From Oribacterium sinus (GTDB lineage: Bacteria > Bacillota > Clostridia > Lachnospirales > Lachnospiraceae), in contig NZ_JACHHH010000007.1 in assembly GCF_014202695.1 (NCBI RefSeq), forward strand, positions 1 to 64,000: a stretch of 64,000 nt of DNA, given 5' to 3'. Of the stretch, positions 26,145 to 33,673 are shown piece by piece. The notes below the pieces were generated by a model, which worked only from the letters and a program-made list of their open reading frames with translations, made no database searches and was not told the DNA's origin. The first letter of the stretch is position 1. The number at the start of each line of letters is the position of its first letter. The translations under genes were made by a program, and so were the position numbers.

Positions 26145-26173
26145 ATTATAGCAAAGGGCACCTAGGCTTGCAA
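26145..26173 (-). promoter_or_regulatory. Promoter of the 6S-like RNA
   Basis: TTGCAA (26168-26173) and a perfect TATAAT (26145-26150) on the minus strand are 17 bases apart; transcription would start near 26138. Confidence 0.75.
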
Positions 26174-26181
26174 GTAAGAAT

Positions 26182-26220
26182 TTCTATTCCATAGCTTACA
26201 GATTTTCTATTCCATAGCTC
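26182..26220. repeat. Tandem duplication of the thiN 3' end (period 23)
   Basis: TTCTATTCCATAGCT occurs at 26182 and again at 26205. The second lies inside the last codons of thiN (YGIENL) and the first crosses its stop and continues downstream. Confidence 0.8.
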
Positions 26221-26906
26221 ACAAAAAGCATTCCCTTTTCCACAGAAATCTCCGCCTCTTCTCCTGTAAAGGCATTACTCACCCCTATAGGAAAACTGTT
26301 CTTTAAACAGCCTTTATCGATCTGATATAGAAGTCCTTTTTCTTCTACTCCCCTAGCCTCTTCGGAATAGGAAAATACGGAGCAAGTCCCTTGCATTCCT
26401 TTCGGAAAATGCAGACTTCCATCCTGAAGTGCCGTAATGAGCTCTTCTTTTCCATATAAATATCCTTTGGCCTTTTGTTCCGTAAGAAAGGCCAGACTTT
26501 GTAATGCGGCAAGGCTATGATCAAAGCGCCTTCCCTCTAAAGCTCCAAAGATATGGATTTCCCGGATTTCCTCTTCCAGGCAAAGCTTAATGGCCGCTAA
26601 AAGATCCGTATCATTTTTCACCACGGGAAGTTGCTTTAAGGGAATTCCCTGGAAAGAGGACTTTGAAAGAAATTCCGCCTTTTCCTTCGGATTTTCCGAA
26701 AAGATATTATACGCTACAGGAGGAAGATTTTCCGGAAGGCTTGCAGCCAAAGAATCCAAATCTCCCAAAATCAAAGAAGGGGTAATGCCTTCCTCTTGAC
26801 AGTATCGGAAGCCTCCATCCACTGCAATAATCAGATCCTCCTTCCTTAAAGGAAAAGGAATGCCATAAAAATATCCGGCACAGATTAATATTCCTCTTCT
26901 TTCCAT
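26196..26906 (-). CDS. thiN: Thiamine pyrophosphokinase
   Basis: The enzyme transfers pyrophosphate from ATP to thiamine to make the cofactor TPP. The 236-residue protein shows IIAVDGGFRYCQEEGITPSL, the metal-binding GDLDS, KNDTDLLAAIKLCLEE and GALEGRRFDHSLAALQSL. A C-terminal beta-rich domain ends GMLFVSYG. The N terminus MERRGILICAG fits known starts. No thiamine biosynthesis genes are nearby, so it likely serves thiamine taken up from outside. Confidence 0.93.
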   Translation of the reverse strand: MERRGILICAGYFYGIPFPLRKEDLIIAVDGGFRYCQEEGITPSLILGDLDSLAASLPENLPPVAYNIFSENPKEKAEFLSKSSFQGIPLKQLPVVKNDTDLLAAIKLCLEEEIREIHIFGALEGRRFDHSLAALQSLAFLTEQKAKGYLYGKEELITALQDGSLHFPKGMQGTCSVFSYSEEARGVEEKGLLYQIDKGCLKNSFPIGVSNAFTGEEAEISVEKGMLFVSYGIENL

Positions 26907-26942
26907 ACTTTCTCCCGTCTCATTAGAAAAATTCCCTTTTTT

Positions 26943-26974
26943 GCATTTTCTATCCTAAGCATTTTCTATCCTAA
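26943..26974. repeat. Tandem repeat, 16 bp x 2
   Basis: GCATTTTCTATCCTAA is repeated exactly, head to tail, between the end of tadA and the start of thiN. Confidence 0.85.
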
Positions 26975-27029
26975 GTATTTGCATAAAGCACTGTCTTTCC
27001 CCGAAAATGCATTCCCGCTTCTTTCTTGA

Positions 27030-27554
27030 TCAATTGTCCTTTTTCTTCTCTCTCATAGAGCTAAAAAAATGGGAAAGCAAATCTCTCGCCTCCCCCTCCA
27101 GCACATTTTCCCGAATCGCCACTCTATGGTTTAGTTCCTTCATTTGTAAAACATTTAATAGAGAACCGCAGAAGCCGGCTTTAGGATTCCGAAGAGAAAA
27201 GACCAGACGGGGAATTCTAGCCTGTAAAATAGCTCCCGCACACATGGGACAGGGCTCCAAATTCACATAGAGGGTGCAATCTTCCAAGCGCCAGTCTCCT
27301 ATTTTCTTACAGGCCTTCTCGATGGCTAAAATTTCTCCATGATAGAGGGCATTGTTTTTTTGATTTCTCCGGTTATAGCCTCTGCCCAATATCGTTCCCG
27401 GAAGAATACCCTTTTCTTGGCAAAGTCTTCCCATGGGAGAATCCGGCTTTGTCCCGTCATAAACAATCAGCGCCCCGATGGGTACATCCCCCCGGGACGC
27501 TGCCTTTTTCGCCAGGGAAAGAGCCATCTTCATATAGTCTTTCTCTGTTTTCAT
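27030..27554 (-). CDS. tadA: tRNA-specific adenosine deaminase
   Basis: TadA converts the wobble adenosine of tRNA-Arg(ACG) to inosine. The cytidine-deaminase fold shows the zinc site as YHGEILAIEKA (His ligand and catalytic Glu) and EPCPMCAGAILQARI. HGE replaces the common HAE, which should not matter. An insertion after ALIVYDG (about residues 29-48, PDSPMGRLCQEKG) makes the protein 174 residues, slightly longer than usual. It lies six bases after deoB. Confidence 0.93.
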   Translation of the reverse strand: MKTEKDYMKMALSLAKKAASRGDVPIGALIVYDGTKPDSPMGRLCQEKGILPGTILGRGYNRRNQKNNALYHGEILAIEKACKKIGDWRLEDCTLYVNLEPCPMCAGAILQARIPRLVFSLRNPKAGFCGSLLNVLQMKELNHRVAIRENVLEGEARDLLSHFFSSMREKKKDN

Positions 27555-27560
27555 TTCTTT

Positions 27561-28751
27561 CTAAAACTCCTTATAAAGGGACTTTCCAATTAACTCTGAA
27601 GGTAATGCTACGGAGAAGTTTTCCGCAACACTGGCACCGATAACGCCGAAGCTATCCTGTTCTTCTCCTTGTCCCCCTGCAATTCCCTTATGATAAACCA
27701 AAAGAGGAACCTGTTCTCTGGTATGATCCGATCCGGAAAATGTGGGATCGTTTCCATGGTCTGCAGTCAACATCAGAAGGTCACCCTCTTTCAAAACAGA
27801 AAGTAATTCTCCCAGCTTCTCATCAAAGCGCTGAATTTCTTCTCCGTAACCAATGGGATCTCTTCTATGCCCATAAAGAGCATCAAAATCCACCAGGTTT
27901 ACAAAGCAAAGTCCTTGAAAATCCTCATCCTTTGCCAGGGCAATACACTGTTCCATTCCTTCCACAGAGGAACGGGAGTGAATCGCCTTATTGATGCCCT
28001 CTCCCACGAAAATGTCGTTGATTTTTCCAATGGAAATTACGGAAAGTCCTGCTTCTTCCAGGTAATTTAAAACGGTTTTTGTAGGTGGCTTTAGGGCCAG
28101 GTCATGACGGTTGGAGGTTCTTTTAAACTCTCCCCTTTTCTCCCCTACATAGGGTCTGGCAATCACCCTTCCAACCCTCCATTCGTCCTTCATAGTGATT
28201 TCTCTGGCGATTTCACAGTCCTTATACAGTTCCTCCAGCCCAAAATACTTGGGATCTTCCGGGGCGGCAATCTGCAATACGGAGTCCGCAGAAGTATAGA
28301 CAATCATACTTCCGGTCCTTAATTGCTCCTCTCCCAGCTCCTCAATGATTTCCGTACCGGAGGCTGCCTTGTTTCCAATCACTTTTCTTCCGGTCTTCTC
28401 TTCCAATTCCTGAATTAATGCAGGAGGAAAGCCGGTGTCGGTAAAGGTAATAAAGGGCTTTTCCGTCTTTATCCCCATCATTTCCCAGTGTCCGGTCATG
28501 GTGTCCTTACCGTTACTGGCTTCATTTAAGGCATAGTACTTCGCCAAAGGCTTTTCTACCGGAGAAACCCCCTTTAAGCTTTTTAAATTTCCCATGCCCA
28601 GCTTTTCCAAATTAGGAATGGAAAATGAGGGCATCCTTTCCGTAATATGAAGGAAGGTATCCGTGCCTTCGTCTCCAAACTTTGCTGCATCCTTGCCATT
28701 TCCAATGCCTAAAGAATCTAAAACAATCAAAAATATTCTTTTAAATTTCAT
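27561..28751 (-). CDS. deoB: Phosphopentomutase
   Basis: The enzyme interconverts (deoxy)ribose-1-phosphate and the 5-phosphate, linking nucleoside phosphorolysis to central metabolism. The 396-residue alkaline-phosphatase-fold protein has the N-terminal metal site [13 protein letters not shown], the phospho-Thr segment [14 protein letters not shown] and the C-terminal metal site [20 protein letters not shown]. It is the middle of a run with udp upstream (five-base gap) and tadA downstream. Confidence 0.97.
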   Translation of the reverse strand: MKFKRIFLIVLDSLGIGNGKDAAKFGDEGTDTFLHITERMPSFSIPNLEKLGMGNLKSLKGVSPVEKPLAKYYALNEASNGKDTMTGHWEMMGIKTEKPFITFTDTGFPPALIQELEEKTGRKVIGNKAASGTEIIEELGEEQLRTGSMIVYTSADSVLQIAAPEDPKYFGLEELYKDCEIAREITMKDEWRVGRVIARPYVGEKRGEFKRTSNRHDLALKPPTKTVLNYLEEAGLSVISIGKINDIFVGEGINKAIHSRSSVEGMEQCIALAKDEDFQGLCFVNLVDFDALYGHRRDPIGYGEEIQRFDEKLGELLSVLKEGDLLMLTADHGNDPTFSGSDHTREQVPLLVYHKGIAGGQGEEQDSFGVIGASVAENFSVALPSELIGKSLYKEF

Positions 28752-28756
28752 CTTTC

Positions 28757-29536
28757 CTACTTTCTCTCTTTCTCCCTTTGAATCAGGAGCTTTACGGCCT
28801 CAATGGCGGTCTGAATCGCCAAATCCGTATCGTGTAAAATTTCGTTGGAAAGCCCGGCCTTTACTCTCTCCTGGTTGGATACCACAAAAAGAACGGTTCC
28901 CACCTGTTTTCGCAGGTAGGCTCCAACCGTAAACAATGCCGCACTTTCCATTTCCGATGCCTTACAGCCCAATTTGCACCAGGCATCCCACTTTTCCAGC
29001 AATTCCTTGGAGACCGGTAAGTCCTCCGGCTTATGCTGTCCATAAAAGGCATCCTTACACTGTACTACCCCCACATGGGTTTTTGCGGAAAGCTTTTTTC
29101 CCGCCTCTTCCAGCACTTTAGTCAGCTCGAAGTCTGCTGTGGCCGGCCACTCGATAGGGGCATACTCCTTGGAGGTTCCCTCCATACGGATTGCAGATTG
29201 GGCAATCACCAAATCTCCTGCTTCTACCGAAAGGTCCATCCCTCCCGCTGTGCCTACACGGATAAAAATCTCTCCTCCGCAGGTACTAAGCTCTTCCAGG
29301 GCAATAGAAGCGGAGGGTCCGCCGATACCGGTGGAACAGACACTGACCTTTTCTCCCAGAAGAGTACCGGTATAAGTTACGTATTCTCTTCTGTCTGCCA
29401 CCAATTCCGGATTGTCAAAATATTTCGCAATCTTTTCACAACGCTTTGGGTCTCCGGGAAGGAGAACATATTTCCCCAAATCTCCCTTTTTCACGCCGAT
29501 ATGATAACAGCGTTCATCTTCTGAATAATTAATCAT
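28757..29536 (-). CDS. udp: Uridine phosphorylase
   Basis: The 259-residue PNP/UDP-family enzyme cleaves uridine (or deoxyuridine) with phosphate. [56 protein letters not shown] and [15 protein letters not shown] fit uridine phosphorylases (GIGGPS and ALEEL) better than DeoD. The product ribose-1-phosphate goes to DeoB, encoded next. Confidence 0.9.
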   Translation of the reverse strand: MINYSEDERCYHIGVKKGDLGKYVLLPGDPKRCEKIAKYFDNPELVADRREYVTYTGTLLGEKVSVCSTGIGGPSASIALEELSTCGGEIFIRVGTAGGMDLSVEAGDLVIAQSAIRMEGTSKEYAPIEWPATADFELTKVLEEAGKKLSAKTHVGVVQCKDAFYGQHKPEDLPVSKELLEKWDAWCKLGCKASEMESAALFTVGAYLRKQVGTVLFVVSNQERVKAGLSNEILHDTDLAIQTAIEAVKLLIQREKERK

Positions 29537-29570
29537 GGAAACTCCTTATGCAACACATACTCTAAATATT

Positions 29571-29640
29571 TTATGCCAAACATAACACAAAATATTTATG
29601 CCAAACATAGCACAAAATCTTTATACCAAACGTAATGCAA
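29571..29640. repeat. Tandem duplication of the deoD 3' end (period 25)
   Basis: TTATGCCAAACATAACACAA starts at 29571 and recurs slightly changed at 29596 and 29621. The last unit is the end of the deoD reading frame including its stop; the other two extend downstream. Confidence 0.85.
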
Positions 29641-30322
29641 TCTCCATCATATCCTTAAAGCCAACCTTTCTCTCTTCCGGAGAAAGCTCTGTCCTCTTTA
29701 AGATATGGTCGGAAATGGAAAGAATGGCCAAAGCCTTCTTGCCGGCCTTTGCCGCATTCATATAAAGGGCTGCAGCCTCCATTTCCACGCAAAGGGCACC
29801 CATGCTTGCCCACTTTTCGTTGGCCTTGGTATAGCCATTATAGAAAACATCGGAGGAAACCACATTTCCTACCTTAACAGGAATCTTTAATTCTCTGGCT
29901 GTTCCCACCGCTTTCTCCAGTAAGGAGTAGTCTGCGATAGGAGCAAAGTCACCCGGTAGTTCATACTGATAGCTGTAGCGAGAATCCGTGCAGGCACCCA
30001 TGGCCATAACCACATCCTTCAGCTCAATATCCTCCTGTAAAGCCCCTGCGGAACCGATACGAATAATGGCATCCACATCGTAGTGGTTAAAAAGCTCATA
30101 GGAATAGATGCCGATGGAGGGCATCCCCATTCCCGCCCCCATCACGGAAACTTCCTTTCCGTTGTATTTTCCGGTAAAGCCCAACATATTTCTCACCGTA
30201 TTAAAACACTTTACATCCGTCAAAAAGTTCTCTGCAATAAACTTGGCCCGAAGGGGATCCCCCGGCATTAAAACGGTCTTTGCAATCTGCCCTAACTCTG
30301 CTTCATTGTGTGCTGTTCCCAT
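29621..30322 (-). CDS. deoD: Purine-nucleoside phosphorylase, DeoD type
   Basis: The 233-residue enzyme releases purine bases and (deoxy)ribose-1-phosphate. The N terminus MGTAHNEAELGQIAKTVLMP, GAGMGMPSIGIYSYELF, RIGSAGALQEDIELKDVV, the VEMEAAALYMNAA ribose site and SDH near the C terminus (base recognition) are typical of hexameric DeoD. It lies in the same direction as udp and deoB and probably shares their substrate flow. Confidence 0.96.
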   Translation of the reverse strand: MGTAHNEAELGQIAKTVLMPGDPLRAKFIAENFLTDVKCFNTVRNMLGFTGKYNGKEVSVMGAGMGMPSIGIYSYELFNHYDVDAIIRIGSAGALQEDIELKDVVMAMGACTDSRYSYQYELPGDFAPIADYSLLEKAVGTARELKIPVKVGNVVSSDVFYNGYTKANEKWASMGALCVEMEAAALYMNAAKAGKKALAILSISDHILKRTELSPEERKVGFKDMMEIALRLV

Positions 30323-30354
30323 ACTATCCTCCTTGATTGTCGACTAAATAATAT

Positions 30355-30399
30355 TATCTTTGATAGAAGTATCTTTGATAGAAGTATCTTTGATAGAAG
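30355..30399. repeat. Tandem repeat, 15 bp x 3, upstream of deoD
   Basis: TATCTTTGATAGAAG occurs three times without interruption, 33 to 77 bases upstream of the deoD start. Unit number may vary and could shift promoter spacing, which is inference. Confidence 0.9.
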
Positions 30400-30506
30400 C
30401 AATACTTACCGCTTCCCATACTACTTTTTTCAATCTTTATGAACTTTTCGATCTTGTAACTGCAAAAACTATCTCCAAAATAAAGGACTGTCCCTAAAAC
30501 AACTGC

Positions 30507-30965
30507 TTAGTCCTCCAGAGCCTCCGGCAAAAAGGCATGGGGAAGAAGCTCTGCAAGAGTATAAATATGATACTCCTCTTCATTTTTTGCCAAAATGACC
30601 TGAAAACTTTGTAAATCCACAAACTCCGCCATCACCTGACGACATATACCGCAGGGCATACAGTAGGAAAGCTCTTCACTATCCTTCATGCCTCCTACTA
30701 TGGCGATTCTCCGAAAATGCTTATAGCCCTCACTGACCGCCTTAAACACGGCGGTTCTTTCTCCGCAGTTGCTGGCTCCATAGGAAGCATTCTCCACATT
30801 ACAGCCTAAAAATACTTCTCCTGAATCTGTTTCCAAAGCTACGCCTACCTGAAAATGAGAGTAGGGACTATAGGCTTTTCTTCTGGCCTGAAGCGCCTTC
30901 CGAATCAAAGCCTTAGCATTATTTTCACTTACACTGTCCTTTGTACTTGTATCCTCTGTTCTCAA
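30507..30965 (-). CDS. cdd: Cytidine deaminase
   Basis: The enzyme deaminates cytidine and deoxycytidine to uridine forms that Udp can then cleave. The 152-residue protein has YSHFQVGVAL, CNVENASYG, NCGERTAVFKAV (zinc Cys and catalytic Glu) and PCGICRQVMAEF. The usual CAERTA reads CGERTA. An N-terminal extension of about 20 residues is Ser/Thr-rich. Together with udp, deoD and deoB it forms a nucleoside-salvage cluster. Confidence 0.95.
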   Translation of the reverse strand: MRTEDTSTKDSVSENNAKALIRKALQARRKAYSPYSHFQVGVALETDSGEVFLGCNVENASYGASNCGERTAVFKAVSEGYKHFRRIAIVGGMKDSEELSYCMPCGICRQVMAEFVDLQSFQVILAKNEEEYHIYTLAELLPHAFLPEALED

Positions 30966-31022
30966 ACGATTCTCTTCCTTTCCTTCGTCTATAGATTTTC
31001 TATAGCATAAGGCTTTTCTTCA

Positions 31023-31079
31023 AAAAAGACCAGTCTTTCCGGATACAAAAAAAGTGATAAAGGATACTTCCTCTATCAC
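31023..31079 (-). terminator. Terminator of the tRNA operon (two hairpins)
   Basis: On the minus strand GTGATAgAGGA/TCCTtTATCAC followed by TTTTTTT (31047-31079) is a canonical terminator. AAAGAC/GTCTTTTTT (31023-31039) follows as a second, weaker one. Confidence 0.85.
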
Positions 31080-31107
31080 AATCCTCACGAAAACCTTGTT
31101 TTCAGCC

Positions 31108-31187
31108 TGCGGATGACAGGACTTGAACCTGCACGGTCGCCCACCAGAACCTAAATCTGGCGCGTCTGCCAATTCCGCCACATCCGC
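31108..31187 (-). tRNA. tRNA-Leu (anticodon TAG)
   Basis: The acceptor GCGGATG/CATCCGC, the anticodon arm CCAGA-TTTAGGT-TCTGG with TAG, a longer variable arm and the T-loop GGTTCAAGTCC are visible. CCA is not encoded. Confidence 0.93.
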
Positions 31188-31205
31188 ATATCTCCCTTTC
31201 AGGAA

Positions 31206-31278
31206 TGAGACACGCGGGAATCGAACCCGCGACAACTTGATTAAAAGTCAAGTGCTCTACCGACTGAGCTAGTGTCTC
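31206..31278 (-). tRNA. tRNA-Lys (anticodon TTT)
   Basis: The acceptor GAGACAC/GTGTCTC, D-arm GCTCAGTCGGTAGAGC, anticodon arm CTTGA-CTTTTAA-TCAAG and T-arm GCGGGTTCGATTCCCGC give a complete cloverleaf of 73 bases. Confidence 0.95.
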
Positions 31279-31283
31279 ATAAG

Positions 31284-31355
31284 CAGGGCCAGTTGGATTC
31301 GAACCAACGACTGCAGGCGTCAAAGGCCTGTGCCTTACCGCTTGGCGATGGCCCT
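31284..31355 (-). tRNA. tRNA-Gln (anticodon TTG)
   Basis: The acceptor AGGGCCA/TGGCCCT, anticodon arm CAGGC-CTTTGAC-GCCTG and T-arm GTTGGTTCGAATCCAAC form a 72-base cloverleaf. Confidence 0.94.
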
Positions 31356-31386
31356 ATGAGATAAGAACCTCGTGCGAGAAAAATAG

Positions 31387-31461
31387 GGTGGCCACCGGGA
31401 GTCGAACCCGGGACCTCCAGAACCACAATCTGGCGCGATAACCAACTACGCTATGGCCACC
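31387..31461 (-). tRNA. tRNA-His (anticodon GTG)
   Basis: The anticodon arm CCAGA-TTGTGGT-TCTGG carries GTG. The extra G at position -1 faces C73 (GGTGGCCA/TGGCCACC), the identity element of tRNA-His. Confidence 0.95.
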
Positions 31462-31488
31462 ATGTTACGGATAGAACCGTCTCGCAAG

Positions 31489-31562
<74 letters not shown>

Positions 31563-31587
31563 ATTTCGCATTTTGTGCGACTCTCAT

Positions 31588-31616
31588 ATATTAGCGAATC
31601 CCCAATACTTTGTCAA
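31588..31616 (-). promoter_or_regulatory. Promoter of the tRNA operon
   Basis: TTGACA (31611-31616) and TAATAT (31588-31593) on the minus strand are 17 bases apart, 25 bases before tRNA-Arg. Confidence 0.75.
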
Positions 31617-31663
31617 GAAAAAATTTTCGCTGTTTACAAAGGCTTCTTCTCTGCTTGAATTTC

Positions 31664-31693
31664 AAAAAAGGAGCCGTAAAAATAGCCCCTTTC
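31664..31693 (-). terminator. Terminator after eda
   Basis: On the minus strand AAGGGGC/GGCTCC is followed by TTTTTT. It closes the long minus-strand gene run ending in eda and separates it from the tRNA promoter. Confidence 0.7.
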
Positions 31694-31717
31694 CTTTCTT
31701 TACAAAACAGCAAAGCT

Positions 31718-32350
31718 TTAGTGACTTAATTCATAGGCCTCCAGGCAATTCTTGGTAATCAAGGCAAAATCCTTGGTTTCCAAAAATTCTTTTTTACACA
31801 GCCAGGTTCCTCCCACACAAAGCACCTTGGAGAAGGAAAGATATTCTCCGATGTTCTGAAGATTCACTCCACCGGTGGGCATAAAATACAGGTTCTGGAA
31901 CACTGCCGCATAGCTCTTGATGGTCTGTACGCCGCCAAACTGTCCTGCCGGGAAGAACTTCACCACAGGAATATCATAAGACATGGCCATGCTGATTTCC
32001 GTAGGAGTCAAAACGCCGGGACAATACGGAATTTCTCTCTCTCTGCAAAAAGCTGCCACTTCATGGGAAAAGGAAGGACTTACAATAAACTTGGCACCGG
32101 CTTCCACAGCATCTTTACACTGCTGCAGGGTAATCACCGTTCCCGCACCCACATATAAATCCGGATATTCCTTTACCATTAGCGCGATGGATTCCTTTGC
32201 TGCCGCCGTACGGAAGGTGACCTCCGCCACCGGCAGTTTTCCCTCCAATAAAGCCTTCCCCAGAGGAATGGCGTCATTTTTATCCTCAATTACCAAAACC
32301 GGACAAATCCGAATTCCCTTCATTCTCTCCACAAATTCTGCCATGTACAT
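31718..32350 (-). CDS. eda: 2-keto-3-deoxy-6-phosphogluconate / 2-keto-4-hydroxyglutarate aldolase
   Basis: The class I aldolase splits KDPG to pyruvate and glyceraldehyde-3-phosphate, or KHG to pyruvate and glyoxylate. The 210-residue TIM barrel shows CPVLVIEDKNDAIPLGKAL, AEVTFRTAAAKES (catalytic Glu), VGAGTVITLQQCKDAVEAGA and VVKFFPAGQFGG with the Schiff-base Lys. No edd, kdgK or uronate gene is adjacent; the neighbours are housekeeping genes, so the physiological substrate is open. The gap to the upstream fusion gene is 12 bases. Confidence 0.92.
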   Translation of the reverse strand: MYMAEFVERMKGIRICPVLVIEDKNDAIPLGKALLEGKLPVAEVTFRTAAAKESIALMVKEYPDLYVGAGTVITLQQCKDAVEAGAKFIVSPSFSHEVAAFCREREIPYCPGVLTPTEISMAMSYDIPVVKFFPAGQFGGVQTIKSYAAVFQNLYFMPTGGVNLQNIGEYLSFSKVLCVGGTWLCKKEFLETKDFALITKNCLEAYELSH

Positions 32351-32362
32351 TATTTTATCCTC

Positions 32363-33673
32363 CTAAATTTTATGCATTTCCACTCTAAGATTTCCTTTTT
32401 GGTCCAAAAACAGCAGGCTATAGCATGGTCTTCTATCCTCTTGTCTGGGAAAGCTGATGGATCCCGGATTGATACAATGCACCCCGTTCACCACTTTGTT
32501 ACAGGGTTTATGGGTATGTCCGAAGAATGCCATACTGCAATTTCTGTCTCTTGCCTCTTCCGAAAGACGCTCCAAGCCGAAGTTTACGCCATAGAGATGG
32601 CCGTGGGTCAAAAAGCATCGTTCTTTTCCGATACGAACTTCCACGTCCTTGGGCAAATAGGAAAAAAAGTCATTGTTTCCCTGTACAAAATAGGACTCAC
32701 AGCCCTTAGGCAAAAGCGCCTGTACCTCTCCTTCTCCCTCCGAATCCCCCAGATGAATACACATGGATATATCCGGATGCAGACGAAGAACCTTTTCCAC
32801 ATAGTCCAGTCTTCTATGGTTATCGGAAAGTACCAAAATCTTTTCCTCCGAAGAAGGATCGATTCTGCCGGCTATCTTAGTCTTCGCTTCCCGAGCAGCT
32901 TCCTGTCCCTTTTCGACAAGTTCCTGTCCCTTTTCGGCATTCTCCTCTTTTTCCGGCTTTTTCCCGGATTCTTTCTCCGCCTTGTGCTCCGCCTTTGCTT
33001 CCTTGCCTTTTCCCGACTGCTCCTGCCCTGCTTTCGAAAAGCGGGCAGAATCTCTTTTTTCCTGCTCTTCCTGAATCATTCTTTCCATCTTTCGAAGAGC
33101 CTTTCCCCTATGGGAAACCTTATTCTTCTCTTCTCGAGAAAGCTCAGCAGCGGTTTTTCTGTATTCCGGAAGGTAGAAAATGGGGTCATAGCCGAAGCCC
33201 TCTTCTCCACCGGGCTCTTTTGCAATTTCTCCCGTGCATCTGGCTTCCGTTTGCAAAAGCTTTCCATCCGCAAAAATCGCAACAATGGCGCAGCTAAAGT
33301 AGGCCATTCTGCTTTTACTGCTGCTTTCTTCCATCATGGCCAGGATACGACGATTCTTTTCGGGATAGGGTGTATCCACCCCCAAAAATCGGGCTGAATA
33401 TATTCCGGGACCAAAGGACAGGGCTTCAATGGACAGGCCGGAATCATCCGCCATAACCAGGTCATCTTCCTCTAAAAGTCCCTGCGCTTTGGCAAAGTTA
33501 TATAGGGCTCTGGCCTTGATTTCCGCATTTTCCAGAAAACTTGTCCCGTTTTCCTCTACCTCCTGATCCATGCCTAAATCTTTGGCACAGAGAATGGTTC
33601 CGGGGAAATTAGACAGAATCTCCTGAATTTCTCTTAACTTGTGTTGATTATGGGTGGCAAATAAAATCCGCAT
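32363..33673 (-). CDS. Fusion of RdgB-type XTP/dITP diphosphatase and YfcE/MJ0936-type phosphoesterase
   Basis: Residues 1-200 form a house-cleaning nucleotide pyrophosphatase: MRILFATHNQHKLREIQEIL, VMADDSGLSIEAL, EGFGYDPIFYLPEY and NKVSHRGKALRKM. Residues about 205-270 are a highly charged Lys/Glu/Ala/Gln linker. Residues about 275-436 are a calcineurin-like phosphoesterase with ILVLSDNH, HLGDSEGEG, VQGNNDFF, LTHGHLYGV and FFGHTHKP, all metal-binding motifs present. In Bacillus the two are adjacent separate genes (ysnA/ysnB). The stop of the upstream methylase overlaps this ATG by one base. Confidence 0.92.
   Translation of the reverse strand: MRILFATHNQHKLREIQEILSNFPGTILCAKDLGMDQEVEENGTSFLENAEIKARALYNFAKAQGLLEEDDLVMADDSGLSIEALSFGPGIYSARFLGVDTPYPEKNRRILAMMEESSSKSRMAYFSCAIVAIFADGKLLQTEARCTGEIAKEPGGEEGFGYDPIFYLPEYRKTAAELSREEKNKVSHRGKALRKMERMIQEEQEKRDSARFSKAGQEQSGKGKEAKAEHKAEKESGKKPEKEENAEKGQELVEKGQEAAREAKTKIAGRIDPSSEEKILVLSDNHRRLDYVEKVLRLHPDISMCIHLGDSEGEGEVQALLPKGCESYFVQGNNDFFSYLPKDVEVRIGKERCFLTHGHLYGVNFGLERLSEEARDRNCSMAFFGHTHKPCNKVVNGVHCINPGSISFPRQEDRRPCYSLLFLDQKGNLRVEMHKI

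Noticed and set aside
29571-30399. Tandem repeats as a possible CRISPR array
   Set aside because: Units are contiguous without spacers, too short or too few, and no cas genes are present in the window.
31020-31323. Two open frames of about 70 codons over the tRNA genes
   Set aside because: They are antisense or in-line readings of tRNA-Leu, Lys and Gln and have no coding support.
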